Source: Tribonema minus
Taxonomy: Eukaryota; Sar; Xanthophyceae; Tribonematales; Tribonemataceae
Direction of reading: 5' to 3'
DNA: 64,000 nucleotides
Assembly: GCA_017506865.1 (NCBI GenBank)
Contig: JAFCMP010000113.1
Span: 744,001-808,000 of the forward strand
The stretch's first letter is position 1. Every line of letters begins with the position of its first letter. The position numbers and the translations under genes were made by a program. This document shows, piece by piece, positions 20,833 through 29,917 of this stretch. The notes under the pieces were generated by a model, which saw nothing but the letters and a program-made list of their open reading frames with translations, ran no database searches and was not told where the DNA came from.

Positions 20833-21852
20833 TCAGGGCTGCTCGCACACAGTCGCAGGGCTGGGCTCACTGCAGAGGCGCAGCGCGGCCTGCTGCAGGC
20901 GCGCGCGCAGCGTGTGCGCGTCGCTGTACTCGGCGAACGTCGCGGCATTTAAATACAGCAAGTTCTCGAGGCGCTGTGCCATCCGCGGCACCTTCCTGAT
21001 CCACTTCGCGCTCGCATTCGGCCTGCGGTGCTGCAGGAACCAGACGATGCGCGACATGATCGCCCTGCGGTGTGGCATGTCGTTGTTCGACTGCCAGCGC
21101 TGGAGTGGCGGCCCCGGTGCCTGCGCCGCAGCTGCCGCCGGCGCCGCAGCCGCCACCAGAGCTGCAGCCGCCGCCGGCGCCGCAGCCGCCGCCGCCGCCG
21201 CCGCAGCCGCCGCTGGCGACGCCGCAGCTGCCGCCAGCGCCGCAGCCGGCGATGCCGCTGCTGCCGCCGTCGCCGCCGCCGCTGCTGCTGCCCTCGCTGT
21301 CGCCGCCGCCGCCGCTGCTGCCTCTGCCCGGCCGGCCTGAAGCTTGGCCTGCTGTGCCTTGTTGCCGTGGTTGGCCTGCAGCTTGGCCTGCCGCGCGTTG
21401 TGGCCGAGGCGCAGCGCAAGCTGCTGCAGGCGCGCGTGCAGCGTCTTCATGTCGTTGTACTCGGCGAAAGTCGCGGCTTTGCGGTACAGCGAATTCTCCA
21501 GGCGCTGCGCCGTCCGCGGCACCTCCCTAATCCACTCCGGGCGCGCATTTGGCTTGCGCTGCTGCAGGTACAGGACGACGCGCGACAGGATCTTCCTGCG
21601 GTGCGCCCTGTCCTGGTTCGACTGCCACCTGCTGGTCAAGTGCGTCATGCGCTGTTGATTCCTCTCCGCGCTGTGCTGCCTGGCCGCCACCTGCTCTGCG
21701 GCAGCGCTCCTTGCTGACGCCGATGGTGGCCTTTGCGGCGCGTGCGTTCGTCTGTGCAAACGCCCAATCTGTGCTCTGCGTGCTCCTTTGCCTATGCTCG
21801 TGTATTCCCGCCCCTGGAAATGGCGCGCTTGACACAGGTGTCTGCCTATCAT
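20833..21852 (-). CDS. KIX-domain protein with two KIX domains (CBP-derived paralogue), ancestral start codon lost
   Basis: The frame contains two KIX domains separated by a polyalanine linker encoded by GCC/GCG runs. The first has [20 protein letters not shown] and [20 protein letters not shown]. The second has HRRAIMSRIVWFLQHRRPNA and [20 protein letters not shown]. There is no TAZ, bromodomain or HAT part. The paralogues start MSAAAEQ; here that ATG is AGG (21711-21709), so the first in-frame ATGs are 21852, in former 5' untranslated sequence, and 21648, just before KIX 1. It ends with stop codon at 20833-20835. It could act as a competitor or adaptor for CBP-binding activators; this is inference. 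Confidence 0.72.
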   Translation of the reverse strand: MIGRHLCQARHFQGREYTSIGKGARRAQIGRLHRRTHAPQRPPSASARSAAAEQVAARQHSAERNQQRMTHLTSRWQSNQDRAHRRKILSRVVLYLQQRKPNARPEWIREVPRTAQRLENSLYRKAATFAEYNDMKTLHARLQQLALRLGHNARQAKLQANHGNKAQQAKLQAGRAEAAAAAAATARAAAAAAATAAAAASPAAALAAAAASPAAAAAAAAAAAAPAAAAALVAAAAPAAAAAQAPGPPLQRWQSNNDMPHRRAIMSRIVWFLQHRRPNASAKWIRKVPRMAQRLENLLYLNAATFAEYSDAHTLRARLQQAALRLCSEPSPATVCEQP

Positions 21853-21999
21853 GACGCTCGCAACACTGCTTGTTGTCTTCACACACCGGTTGAGGCTTGA
21901 CGTGCCAGGTTTTTAAACAACCTCCCTGCATGCGTGAACAAAGCGAACCAGGGAAAAGGAAACAAAGACGGGAGGGAGTGTGAGGTGAAAGGTGTCAGA

Positions 22000-22580
22000 A
22001 GCACCACTCTGCTGCTGCCACACGGACCAGATGCAAGTGCGTCGCGCTCAATGCCCTTGCTGGTTGCTGCTGTGCGGGCGGTGTAAGCACGGTCGTATCA
22101 AGGCCTGGACAGCGAACGAACTCAGACTGAACAGTAGTCCTTTTTTTTATAGACTCTTAAAACAACATCACAGAGCACGCTTGCTGCATCACGGACTTGC
22201 CACAGAGGGTGTCGAGCCATCCGATATTTAGCAGGTATTAAATGATGCCTGCGCCGGCGGGGCTGAAGCAAAAAGCGTTTCATTTGGCGCAGCGTATGGC
22301 ACGCGGAGGGGGACAGCATGTATTATGACTGAGCCAGTGGCAGCTCACCCTTCAACTTCAGCCTGGAAGCCCACCAGACCCGTCCCAGTCGCCGAATCAT
22401 ACAATACAAGTGCACTTCACCGTTACACTTCAAAAACAGATTGAAGTTCATTTTTTGTTAGCGAACCACTTGCAGTGATGAAGCAGTTCACTTCATATAT
22501 GGCATTTCGTCAGAGCTTTCTGATGAGGTAGGGAGCAACATGTGTACATTTCCACATCAACCAGCTTCATGCCAAACAGT
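22000..22580. other. 5' flank of the two-KIX gene; no gene seen
   Basis: This is homologous in patches to the flanks of the other KIX paralogues. For example, TTCAACTTCAGCCTGGAAG at about 22351 corresponds to TTCGACTTCAGCCTAGGC near 27788, and 22530-22588 corresponds to 28141-28195. No protein-coding frame with recognisable content. Confidence 0.5.
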
Positions 22581-22588
22581 GCATGTAC

Positions 22589-23557
22589 TTTTTATTAAAT
22601 CTCGCTCAGGGCGCGAAAAAGCCCAGATGATTGGCATCTAGCTGTAAGGAATCTACATGTCGTATGACAGTCTGGAAGTGTCGCAACGACAACCACTCAA
22701 ACGCCGCCGCCGCCAAATGGCATCTCGGGGTCCTCCCCTACGTCCTCCTCCATGTGCCCCCCCCCCCTGGATTCTGCCATGTGTGTCATGACACGGCCAG
22801 AGTACGCCATGTGGAGCGCTGCCGACAGTGCCGAGCGTAAGCGCGCCAGGGCGACGCCCTTGAGAGCTTTAGGGCGCGCTCCTCCGGGCACTGACATCCT
22901 GCTGGCATACTCCGTCGCCACAGCCTCCAGCAGCTTCCGCCCCTGCTCCCCGATGCTGCCAAATGACCCTATTGCCAAAGTGGCAAGTTTGTAGCAATTC
23001 TGATCATAATGACCAGAATAGTGGGTAGTCTTGGCGGCCTCTTGGTCGCGGCAGCATCGCTCGGGGTCTGCTGCAGTCTTCGCCGCCCGCGACGCCACCT
23101 GTGCCTCGAAGCAGGTAACGTCCACCATGAGCGGTAGGTGGCGTGTCGGGTCGTCGTAGCCGGTCACCGGGAAGGCGTCGGCAGGCAGCACGATGTCCAT
23201 CCTGCGACTCCCCGGCAGCCCGGCGGACCCCAGAAACGGCGTGTAGTCCTCGTCCACCAGTCCCGTTTTGAGGTATTGCCGCAGGATGCGCTGCGTGGCC
23301 CTCTTGACGCTATTGTGGACAATGGTGTCGTGCGCCTTGACGCGTGGCGCTTGACACAGCCGTGCATGCAGGGTGCCGCCCGGCGACTTCCCGCACAGCT
23401 TGCAGCCTGCCGTCTGCTCCTCTACTCCGATGGCGCGTTTGACGGCCAGCTGCCAGGATAGGCCATCGAACGAAGCCGCTGTGGAGTACATGGGCTCGTT
23501 GAGGAATGCCATGCCGATCGAGTGCATGTGGCGCTGCGACCGGAATCGAGCAAGTGC
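22589..23557 (-). mobile_element. 5'-truncated non-LTR retrotransposon copy A (restriction-like endonuclease end)
   Basis: The minus-strand frame 23527-22697 (276 codons) encodes the C-terminus of a site-specific-type LINE. It has a zinc knuckle CKLCGKSPGGTLHARLC (Cx2Cx8Hx3C), then RRMDIVLP and LMVDVTCFE and a downstream Lys before HYSGHY, the arrangement of an R2/RLE-type endonuclease. The 3' end on the minus strand is GAGATTTAATAAAAA at 22589, abutting GCATGTAC (22581-22588). The reverse transcriptase part is missing. The 5' break lies at about 23557, where copy B begins. Confidence 0.8.
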
Positions 23558-23563
23558 TTGTAC

Positions 23564-24170
23564 TTTTTATTAATTCTCGCTCAGGGCGCGAAAAAGCCCA
23601 GATGATTGGCATCTAGCTGTAAGGAATCTACATGTCGTATGACAGTCTGAAAGTGTCGCAACGACAACCACTCAAACGCCGCCGCCGCCAAATGGCATCT
23701 CAGGGTCCTCCCCTATGTCCTCCTCCATGTGCCCCCCCCCACTGGATTCTGCCATGTGTGTCATGACACGGCCAGAGTACGCCATGTGGAGCGCTGCCGA
23801 CAGTGCCGAGCGTAAGCGCGCCAGGGCGATGCCCTTGAGAGCTTTAGGGCGCGCTCCTCCGGGCACTGACATCCTGCTGGCATACTCCGTCGCCACAGCC
23901 TCCAGCAGCTTCCGCCCCTGCTCCCCGATGCTGCCAAATGACGCTACTGCCAAAGTGGCAAGTTTGTAGCAATTCTGATCATAATGACCAGAATAGTGGG
24001 TAGTCTTGGCGGCCTCTTGGTCGCGGCAGCATCGCTCGGGGTCTGCTGCAGTCTTCGCCGCCCGCGACGCCACCTGTGCCTCGAAGCAGGTAACGTCCAC
24101 CATGAGCGGTAGGTGGCGTGTCGGGTCGTTGTAGCCGGTCACCGGGAAGGCGTCGGCAGGCAGCACGATG
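23564..24170 (-). mobile_element. 5'-truncated non-LTR retrotransposon copy B
   Basis: This is nearly identical to copy A over its length but shorter. The frame 24166-23672 starts inside the endonuclease (after the RRMD motif) and includes LMVDVTCFEAQVASRAAKTA and the same C-terminus. Its 3' end again has TTAATAAAAA joined to a TTGTAC/GCATGTAC-like site. It lies head-to-tail between copies A and C. Confidence 0.8.
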
Positions 24171-24182
24171 TGTGCATGTACT

Positions 24183-24312
24183 TTTTATTGACTCTCGCTC
24201 AGGGCGCGAAAAAGCCCAGATGATTGGCATCTAGCTGTAAGGAATCTACATGTCGTATGACAGTCTGAAAGTGTCGCAACGACAACCACTCAAACGCCGC
24301 CGCCGCCAAATG
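24183..24312 (-). mobile_element. 5'-truncated non-LTR retrotransposon copy C (3' end only)
   Basis: Only about 130 bases of 3' end remain: the last coding residues (MPFGGGGV) and the untranslated tail ending in AATAAAAA. It is flanked by GCATGTAC at the B/C junction and at 24313-24320. After 24320 the sequence continues ATCTGTGGGTATGCATATAT, matching the uninterrupted site at about 28188-28220, so copies A-C together interrupt that ancestral sequence. Confidence 0.8.
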
Positions 24313-24320
24313 GCATGTAC

Positions 24321-26093
24321 ATCTGTGGGTATGCATATATGTGTGCATGTATGCATGCACCAGCATGTCTCAACCCTCGCGGTACCAGCGCAGCGCGACA
24401 GATGGCGGCATCAGCTCGTGGCAGCATCAGCTCGTGAAGCCCTATACTGACTCGTGGCGGCATCAGCTCGTGAAGCCCGATACTCACTCGTTACTCGAGC
24501 ACAGACTCAAGTCCCAACCTCATTTTCTGTTCACCAGGACTGAAAGCAGGCAAAATCCTGCTCAGCAGACTGCAAGCAGGCAAAACCCTGCTCAGCAAAC
24601 ATGTGAGGGCAAACAACATCTGGCTTGTGATCACACCGCACAAAGCAGTGCCTCAAGCCGAGCACCCGATATGCTATCGTACGTGCCCACCCCACTTTGC
24701 GCCTGCTGTCACACAGTGTGCCGCTCACTTTTGGGTTTTAACGGGTAGTGTGCCTCTGAAGCAGCTGCACTCAGATTCAAGGAACGCATGTAGGCCGATG
24801 CCATTGCCCGTCGAACGTAGCCAAGGAAACGGCTGCTGTGTGTTCCTCAACACCAGAGGCCTTCCTGACCCGACAACTGATACCCTGCAGTAACAGAGGC
24901 CTCCTCCATCCTTGCATCCAGCAACCATCTTCCCTGGTTCTTGATGGCGCCAAACCATCCAAATTGCAGCAACTGCTGCGATGGCAAGCGTAGCAATTAT
25001 GATGTAATGCCCTGACATTAACCCTAATCCTAACCCTAGAACAGGAAGGGGGGCACTTTTTGGCGCGGCCTGTTGGCCGTGGCAGCTGGGGGTTTCTTGC
25101 GTACCCGGTGACAGGGATGACCTGTGCATTTGCGGTCATGGTGCAGAAAGTGCCGAGTGCGGACAGGCTCTGACCCTAACCCTAACGCTAAGCGCTTATA
25201 AGCGCCAAGCATTGCAGCTTTGCACCAGCTGTTCACAGCGCTGAGTCCGCAGCGCAACGCTTGCCCGACGCTTTCCTCCTTGCGAGTGATGACCGACATC
25301 GCGGAGTCGGAGGGGAAGGTACAGGGGGTGGGAGGGGGGTGCGGAGGGGGGGGGTACCATACGGCGGTGGCATAACACAGCGACACCGAGGATTCTTGCA
25401 CTGAATCAATTCATGATGGGAGTGCACTACTGCATGGCCAGTCAATGAGCGCATTGGTGCAGCCGGGACGCCCCGCCGATGTACTCAGGCGTCGCAGGAG
25501 GGACAGCAGAGCAGCAGCAGCACTGACACTGGTATGTACCTCCGTGATAAAATATCGCCATAGGAGGCCAGAGCAGCAGTGCTCGCTGTGGCAACACAAA
25601 AAACTGCAACTGTACACTTTATTTATGAAAGTAGGGTGGTGAAGTGACCCTCCTGTAGGGCTTAAAACCCGAAGATACCTAAGTAAGCAAGGCCTTTGGG
25701 CTCGGTGCCCCCCGATTACGTCACCACTGTGCAGCACCGTGGCTCATCGCACGCGCGTGGGTCGCATGTTTGTCACTGTATTGTCACGCTCTGTTGAGCG
25801 CCGCCGAGCGGTGTGCACCCGATGCATGCACCGCCGCCGCCATAATATACACTTGGTCAAGCTTTGGGTAACCGTTCTATCGCACGCCACCGCCATGATT
25901 TACACTCTGTCAAGCTTCGAGTGGCCGTTCTATCGCGCATGCGCTCACGAGCAGTGCCGCCTCCCGTCCTTGCCGCAGGGGAGGCGCTCAGCGGAAAGCG
26001 ACAGCGTCGAAGGCGGCGCGGGCGTGACGCGCAGGTGACAGCATGCCCGGCCGTGGCACTGCCCAGCAGCGTAGGCGACTCAGACCCGGCAGC
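24321..26093. other. Second copy of the duplicated intergenic block; no confident gene
   Basis: Bases about 24600-25760 correspond to about 19290-20560. They share the CAAACAACATCTG segment, the minus-strand hydrophobic frame (ATLAIAAVAAIWMVWRHQEP near 25000-24930), CCCTAA tracts (about 25020-25040 and 25180-25195), and a segment with conserved CRCKDPECR / CKNPRCRC-type Cys pairs on the minus strand (about 20130-20090 and 25400-25370). The coding status of these remnants is unclear. Confidence 0.5.
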
Positions 26094-27227
26094 TCAGGGC
26101 TGCGCGCACACAGTCGCAGAGCTGGGCTCGCTACGGAGGCGCAGCGCGACCTGCTGCAGGCGCGCACGCAGCGTGTGCTCGTCGCTGTACTCGGCGAACG
26201 TCACGGCATTGAAGTACAGCGAGTCCTCGAGGCGCTTGGCCATGAGTGGCACCTTCTTGATCCACTCCGGGCGCGCGGTTGGCCTGCGGTGCTGCAGGTA
26301 CCAGAAGATGCGCGACCGGAGTCCCACGCGGTGCGCCATGTCGTTGTTCGACTGCCAGCGCTGGAATGGCGACCCCGGTGCCTGCGCCGCAGCTGCCGCC
26401 GGCGCCGCAGCAGCCGCCGGCGCCGCAGCCGCAGCTGCCGTCGGCGCCGGCGCCGCAGCCGGCGCCGGCGACGTCGCTGCTGCCGCCCTTGCCGCCGCCG
26501 CTGCCGCTGCCCTCGCTGTCGCCACCGCCGCCGCTGCTGCCGCTGCCCTCTCTGTCGCCGCCGCCGCCGCTACCGCCGACGTTGCTGCCACTGCCCTCGC
26601 TGCCGCCGCTGTCGCCCTCGCTGTCGCCGCCGCCGCAGCTAGCGCCGCCGGCGCAGCCGCCGCCGGCACAGCCACTGCCGGTGCCGCTGCGGCCTGCGCC
26701 GCTGCCGTAGCAGGCGCTGGGCCTGCCGGCACGGCCGGCGCAAGCGCCATGACCGCTGCATGCACGAGGGGCTGCAAGGAAAACAGTGGCAGGCTGGGCG
26801 CCGCTGCTGCCGCGTCTGGCAGCGCCGCCATGGGCGCACCGGCGCCGCCAGCCGCAGCTTCTGCCCGGCCGGCCTGAAGCTTGGCCTGCTGCGCCTCGTT
26901 GCTGTGATTGGCCTGCAGCTTGGCCTGCCGCGCCTTGTGGCTCAGGCGCGATGCCAGCGCCTGCAGCCGCACGCGCAGCGTGTTCATGTCGTTGTACTCG
27001 GCGAACGACGCGGCGTTACGGTACAGCATGTCCTCGAGGCGCTGCGCCATCTGCGGCACCTTCTTGATCCCTTCCGGGCGTGCGTTCCTCCTGTGCTGCC
27101 GCAGGTACACGAGGATGCGCGACAGGATCTTCTTGCGGTGCGGCATGTCGTCGTTTGCCTGCCACCTGCCGGTCAGAGGCGCCTTGTCGTGCTGCATGAC
27201 CGCCACCTGCTCTGCAGCAGCGCTCAT
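26094..27227 (-). CDS. KIX-domain protein with two KIX domains (CBP-derived paralogue)
   Basis: The ATG at 27227 starts MSAAAEQVAVMQHDKAPLTG, collinear with the CBP N-terminus minus its 440-residue low-complexity insert. KIX 1 has [20 protein letters not shown] and [20 protein letters not shown]. An Ala-rich linker of about 150 residues follows, then KIX 2 with [20 protein letters not shown] and [20 protein letters not shown]. It stops at 26094 with no TAZ, bromodomain or HAT sequence. The architecture is the same as 20833-21852. The 5' half of the gene lies within the inverted repeat shared with 45384-47932. Probable role: binding activation domains in the nucleus without acetyltransferase activity (inference). 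Confidence 0.8.
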   Translation of the reverse strand: MSAAAEQVAVMQHDKAPLTGRWQANDDMPHRKKILSRILVYLRQHRRNARPEGIKKVPQMAQRLEDMLYRNAASFAEYNDMNTLRVRLQALASRLSHKARQAKLQANHSNEAQQAKLQAGRAEAAAGGAGAPMAALPDAAAAAPSLPLFSLQPLVHAAVMALAPAVPAGPAPATAAAQAAAAPAVAVPAAAAPAALAAAAATARATAAAARAVAATSAVAAAAATERAAAAAAAVATARAAAAAAARAAAATSPAPAAAPAPTAAAAAAPAAAAAPAAAAAQAPGSPFQRWQSNNDMAHRVGLRSRIFWYLQHRRPTARPEWIKKVPLMAKRLEDSLYFNAVTFAEYSDEHTLRARLQQVALRLRSEPSSATVCAQP

Positions 27228-29496
27228 TGCTGACGCAGATGGTGGTGTTTGCAGCGCGCGCGTTCCTGTGTGCAGACACAAACTGTGCTCCTTTGCCTAG
27301 GCTCGTGTGTCACCGCCCCTGGAAACGGCACGCTAGACACAGGCGTCTGCCTGCTATCAGGCTCGCAACACTGCTTGTCGGCTTTGGGCAGACCAGTCGA
27401 GGCTTGGCGTGCAAGGTTTGAACAACGAACCTCCCTGCATGAATGAACAAGCGAACCACCAGAGGAGGCGGAACGAACAGGGGAGGAGGTGTAGGTGAAA
27501 GATCTTCGGTGTAAGCACGGTCGAGTAGAGCGAACGAACGAACTCAGACTGTATCTTCAGGATAGAGCTCACAACAACAGCACAGAGCATAGTCAATGCA
27601 ACGCGGAGTCGCGTCTGTGTCGAGCCATGAGTTGCCTAGCATCGATATCATGACTTGCCCCCGACGACGACGGCTCGACGCCTGCGCGCCGTGCCCTGTG
27701 CTCCAAATATGGCGCAGCATGAGCGTACAGGCGAAAGACGACAACAAGAAGGCAAAAAATTGATGCCGGGGCCAGGCAACTTACCCTTCGACTTCAGCCT
27801 AGGCCTGCAACTGGAATGAAAGCCCCCGTCACCCTCGTGCTTCAGGCGTTGGTTAAGTTCAAGTGGAAGTTATGCTTGATAGTTATGCGACAAGCTTGAA
27901 GTTGGAAAAGGGGAGTTTTGGCTCATGACTCTGATAATGAATTATAGGGTTGTTTTGAAGAGTTTTCTTTTTGTGATTCACGACACTTTTAGCGTTGATG
28001 TTTCTGTGGCTATGTACTGTCATGACATGACTCATGACCAAGCAGAACATCGTCCAAGTACGCTCAGAAAATGGCGCCAGTGACTGGCATGCAGCTCCGC
28101 ACCGTGTGGTGGGTTCAAGGCATGGTTTGAGGAGCAACGCGTGTGCACTTCCACATCAAGCAGCTTCATGCATGAACACCAGTGCATGTACATCTGCGGG
28201 TATGCATATATGTGTGCATGTATGCATAAATGTGTGCATGTATGCAGGCACCAGCATGTCACGCCCCTTGCGGTGGCGGCACCAGCGCAGCGCGACGAAT
28301 GGCGGTGCAGCGTGCACGCAAACACACATGGAACTCAAGTGGAAGCCGGCGCCTCGGCGCCCCGCTGCTGCTGCTACTGCAGAGAGTGAAAGTGGTATTG
28401 TGACACACGTGGCGCCAGCAAAGGGGGAGTGCAGCGGGCGAATGGGGGGGGCTAAGAAGTACGCTTCCTTTCTGCTGCCTTCCTATGACGCAGTGTGGGG
28501 GAGGGGGGGGGGGGGGGCGCTACATAAAAGTGGGCGGGGAGAGGCGCGGCCTCCATCCCTGCGCGCGGGGCGAGTGGTGCCCGCCGCGGCGAGAGCGCGT
28601 GCGCGCGCAGAGTCTCTGCGCGCGCGCGCGCGCCACGCGCGGCGGAGCGCCCCGCGTCTACACACGCAACTGCGGCGGCGGCGGCAAAAGCCAGCCGGCC
28701 CCGCGCCTGCGCTACCTATGTACCGACTCAACAAACCGGCGGAACATGAAACCGAATCCGCGCGCGACGGGCGCCCTCCGCTGCCCCTCGCCGTACTTCC
28801 TGCTGTCTGCGCGCCGCGCTAGTGGTGACGCCCCCTCAATCGACACGTGTGCACTTCAACTTGAACTTGTTCAGGCCGTGCACCCCCCCCTCCCCCCCTC
28901 GGGGGAGAGGTGGGGGGCGCCCGGCGCGCTCAGCAAAGTGAAGCACCATGGGCAGCGGCAATGACACTACGCTCGCTCATAGGCTACTGCTACTGTGGCG
29001 TGCGACGACATGGCGACTGGCAGCCTCTCTCTACTTCCGTAATTGATGGGGGGGCCGGGGGGCTGTAATGAGGGGTTATGTGTCCTTGTGTACTAGGTAG
29101 GTAGGTATGTGGCGACAGGATCTGCAGCGCTCAGCCCCCCGGGTCTAAAGGGGGCTGGCACAGCGAAAATGCACCCGTTGCGTGCGCACACGGGCAGAAA
29201 AAGGGGGCGGGCAGGGGGGGGGGTCATGGGCGTATCGAACCCCCCGGCACCGCCGGAAATTCCGCCGCTATCGCACGCAGCGAGCTCCAGTTGCTCGGCG
29301 AGACGTCTGCCAGCGGTGACCCGAACGACGAGCCGCTCTGCACCGATGAGTCCAGCAAGTCCGACCGCAGCGTGAGGCCCGCGCGCCGCCGCTCCACGTG
29401 CGTCAGCGGCGCCACCGACGGCGCCGCCGCCGCCGCCGCCGCCGAGCTGCGCGCGCGCGGCCGCGCCCCCGCAGCCGCCGCCGCCGCCGCCTTGCA
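26938..29496. repeat. Left arm of a 2.55-kb inverted duplication
   Basis: This arm is the reverse complement of 45384-47932 with only scattered differences by eye. It contains the first 290 bases of a KIX gene, its 5' flank, a long non-coding segment, and the last 90 codons of another KIX gene. Homology starts in the KIX coding sequence (…LASRLSH) and ends in the Ala codon run …[10 protein letters not shown]. The arms are about 15.9 kb apart. Confidence 0.85.
27282..29223. other. Non-coding part of the left inverted arm
   Basis: This stretch holds the 5' flank of the KIX gene at 26094-27227, an AT-richer segment (about 27850-28060), the uninterrupted version of the retrotransposon target at about 28188-28195 (GCATGTACATCTG), CATGTATG-type repeats at 28200-28250, and CG/GCGC runs at about 28610-28640. 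There is no convincing protein-coding gene. Two open frames (28034-28822 and 28485-28964) are Arg/Pro-rich and are equally open in the other arm. Confidence 0.5.
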
Positions 29497-29520
29497 CGCT
29501 GCCCGGCTCAGCTTGCTCAT
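29224..29520 (-). pseudogene. C-terminal fragment of a KIX-family gene
   Basis: From about 29496 to the stop at 29224 the minus strand encodes [40 protein letters not shown] and SLRAIAAEFPAVPGGSIRP, the same C-terminus as the gene ending at 45655. The upstream part of the gene is absent, and the junction lies at the end of the inverted arm. The fragment shows that a KIX gene once preceded 26094-27227 in the same orientation, as in a head-to-tail array. Confidence 0.75.
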
Positions 29521-29630
29521 GGTGCTTCCGGTCTCGGGGCTCAGTTGCAGCTAATGCCCCCGCATTGTGCAGCTGCGGCTGATGCCGCCGGCACTTTGCG
29601 TGCGCCCCCACCACGCTCAGCTGCAATCGA

Positions 29631-29835
29631 CGCGGCACGCGATCGCGGGGGATGCCCACGTGGCGCAGCTCCTTTGCCCACATGAGCATGTGTATTCAGC
29701 TGTGGTCGCATGTGTTTCGTGTGTCAGGTGCGTGGTCAACGGCAGTGCTCCGCAGCAGCGGCGCGTCAGCTGTAGTCGACGCGGCACGCAATCGCGGGGG
29801 ATGCCCACGTAGCGCAGCTCCTTTGCCCACATGAG
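29631..29835 (-). repeat. Two partial copies of the last FAN1 exon
   Basis: Blocks at about 29631-29690 and 29775-29835 repeat the end of the FAN1 coding sequence (…LRELRNMGIPALACRVDYS becoming KELRHVGIPRDRVPRRLQL-like). They share TTTGCCCACATGAGCATGTG and CAGGTGTGGTCGCATGTGTT-like spacers. They lie downstream of the stop codon at 29918. Confidence 0.75.
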
Positions 29836-29917
29836 CATGTGTATTCAGGTGTGGTCGCATGTGTTTCGTGGGCCAGGTGCGTGGGCGACGGCAGTGCTCA
29901 GCACCAGCAGCGCCGCG

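Noticed and set aside
22697-24166. Cellular gene family repeated three times
   Set aside because: CCHC knuckle plus endonuclease motifs, shared AATAAAAA 3' ends, variable 5' truncation and a regenerated target site identify retrotransposon copies.
28485-28964. Possible gene in the inverted arms (Arg/Pro-rich open frames)
   Set aside because: Conserved only because the arms are recent duplicates; composition follows GC/CG runs and no domain is visible.
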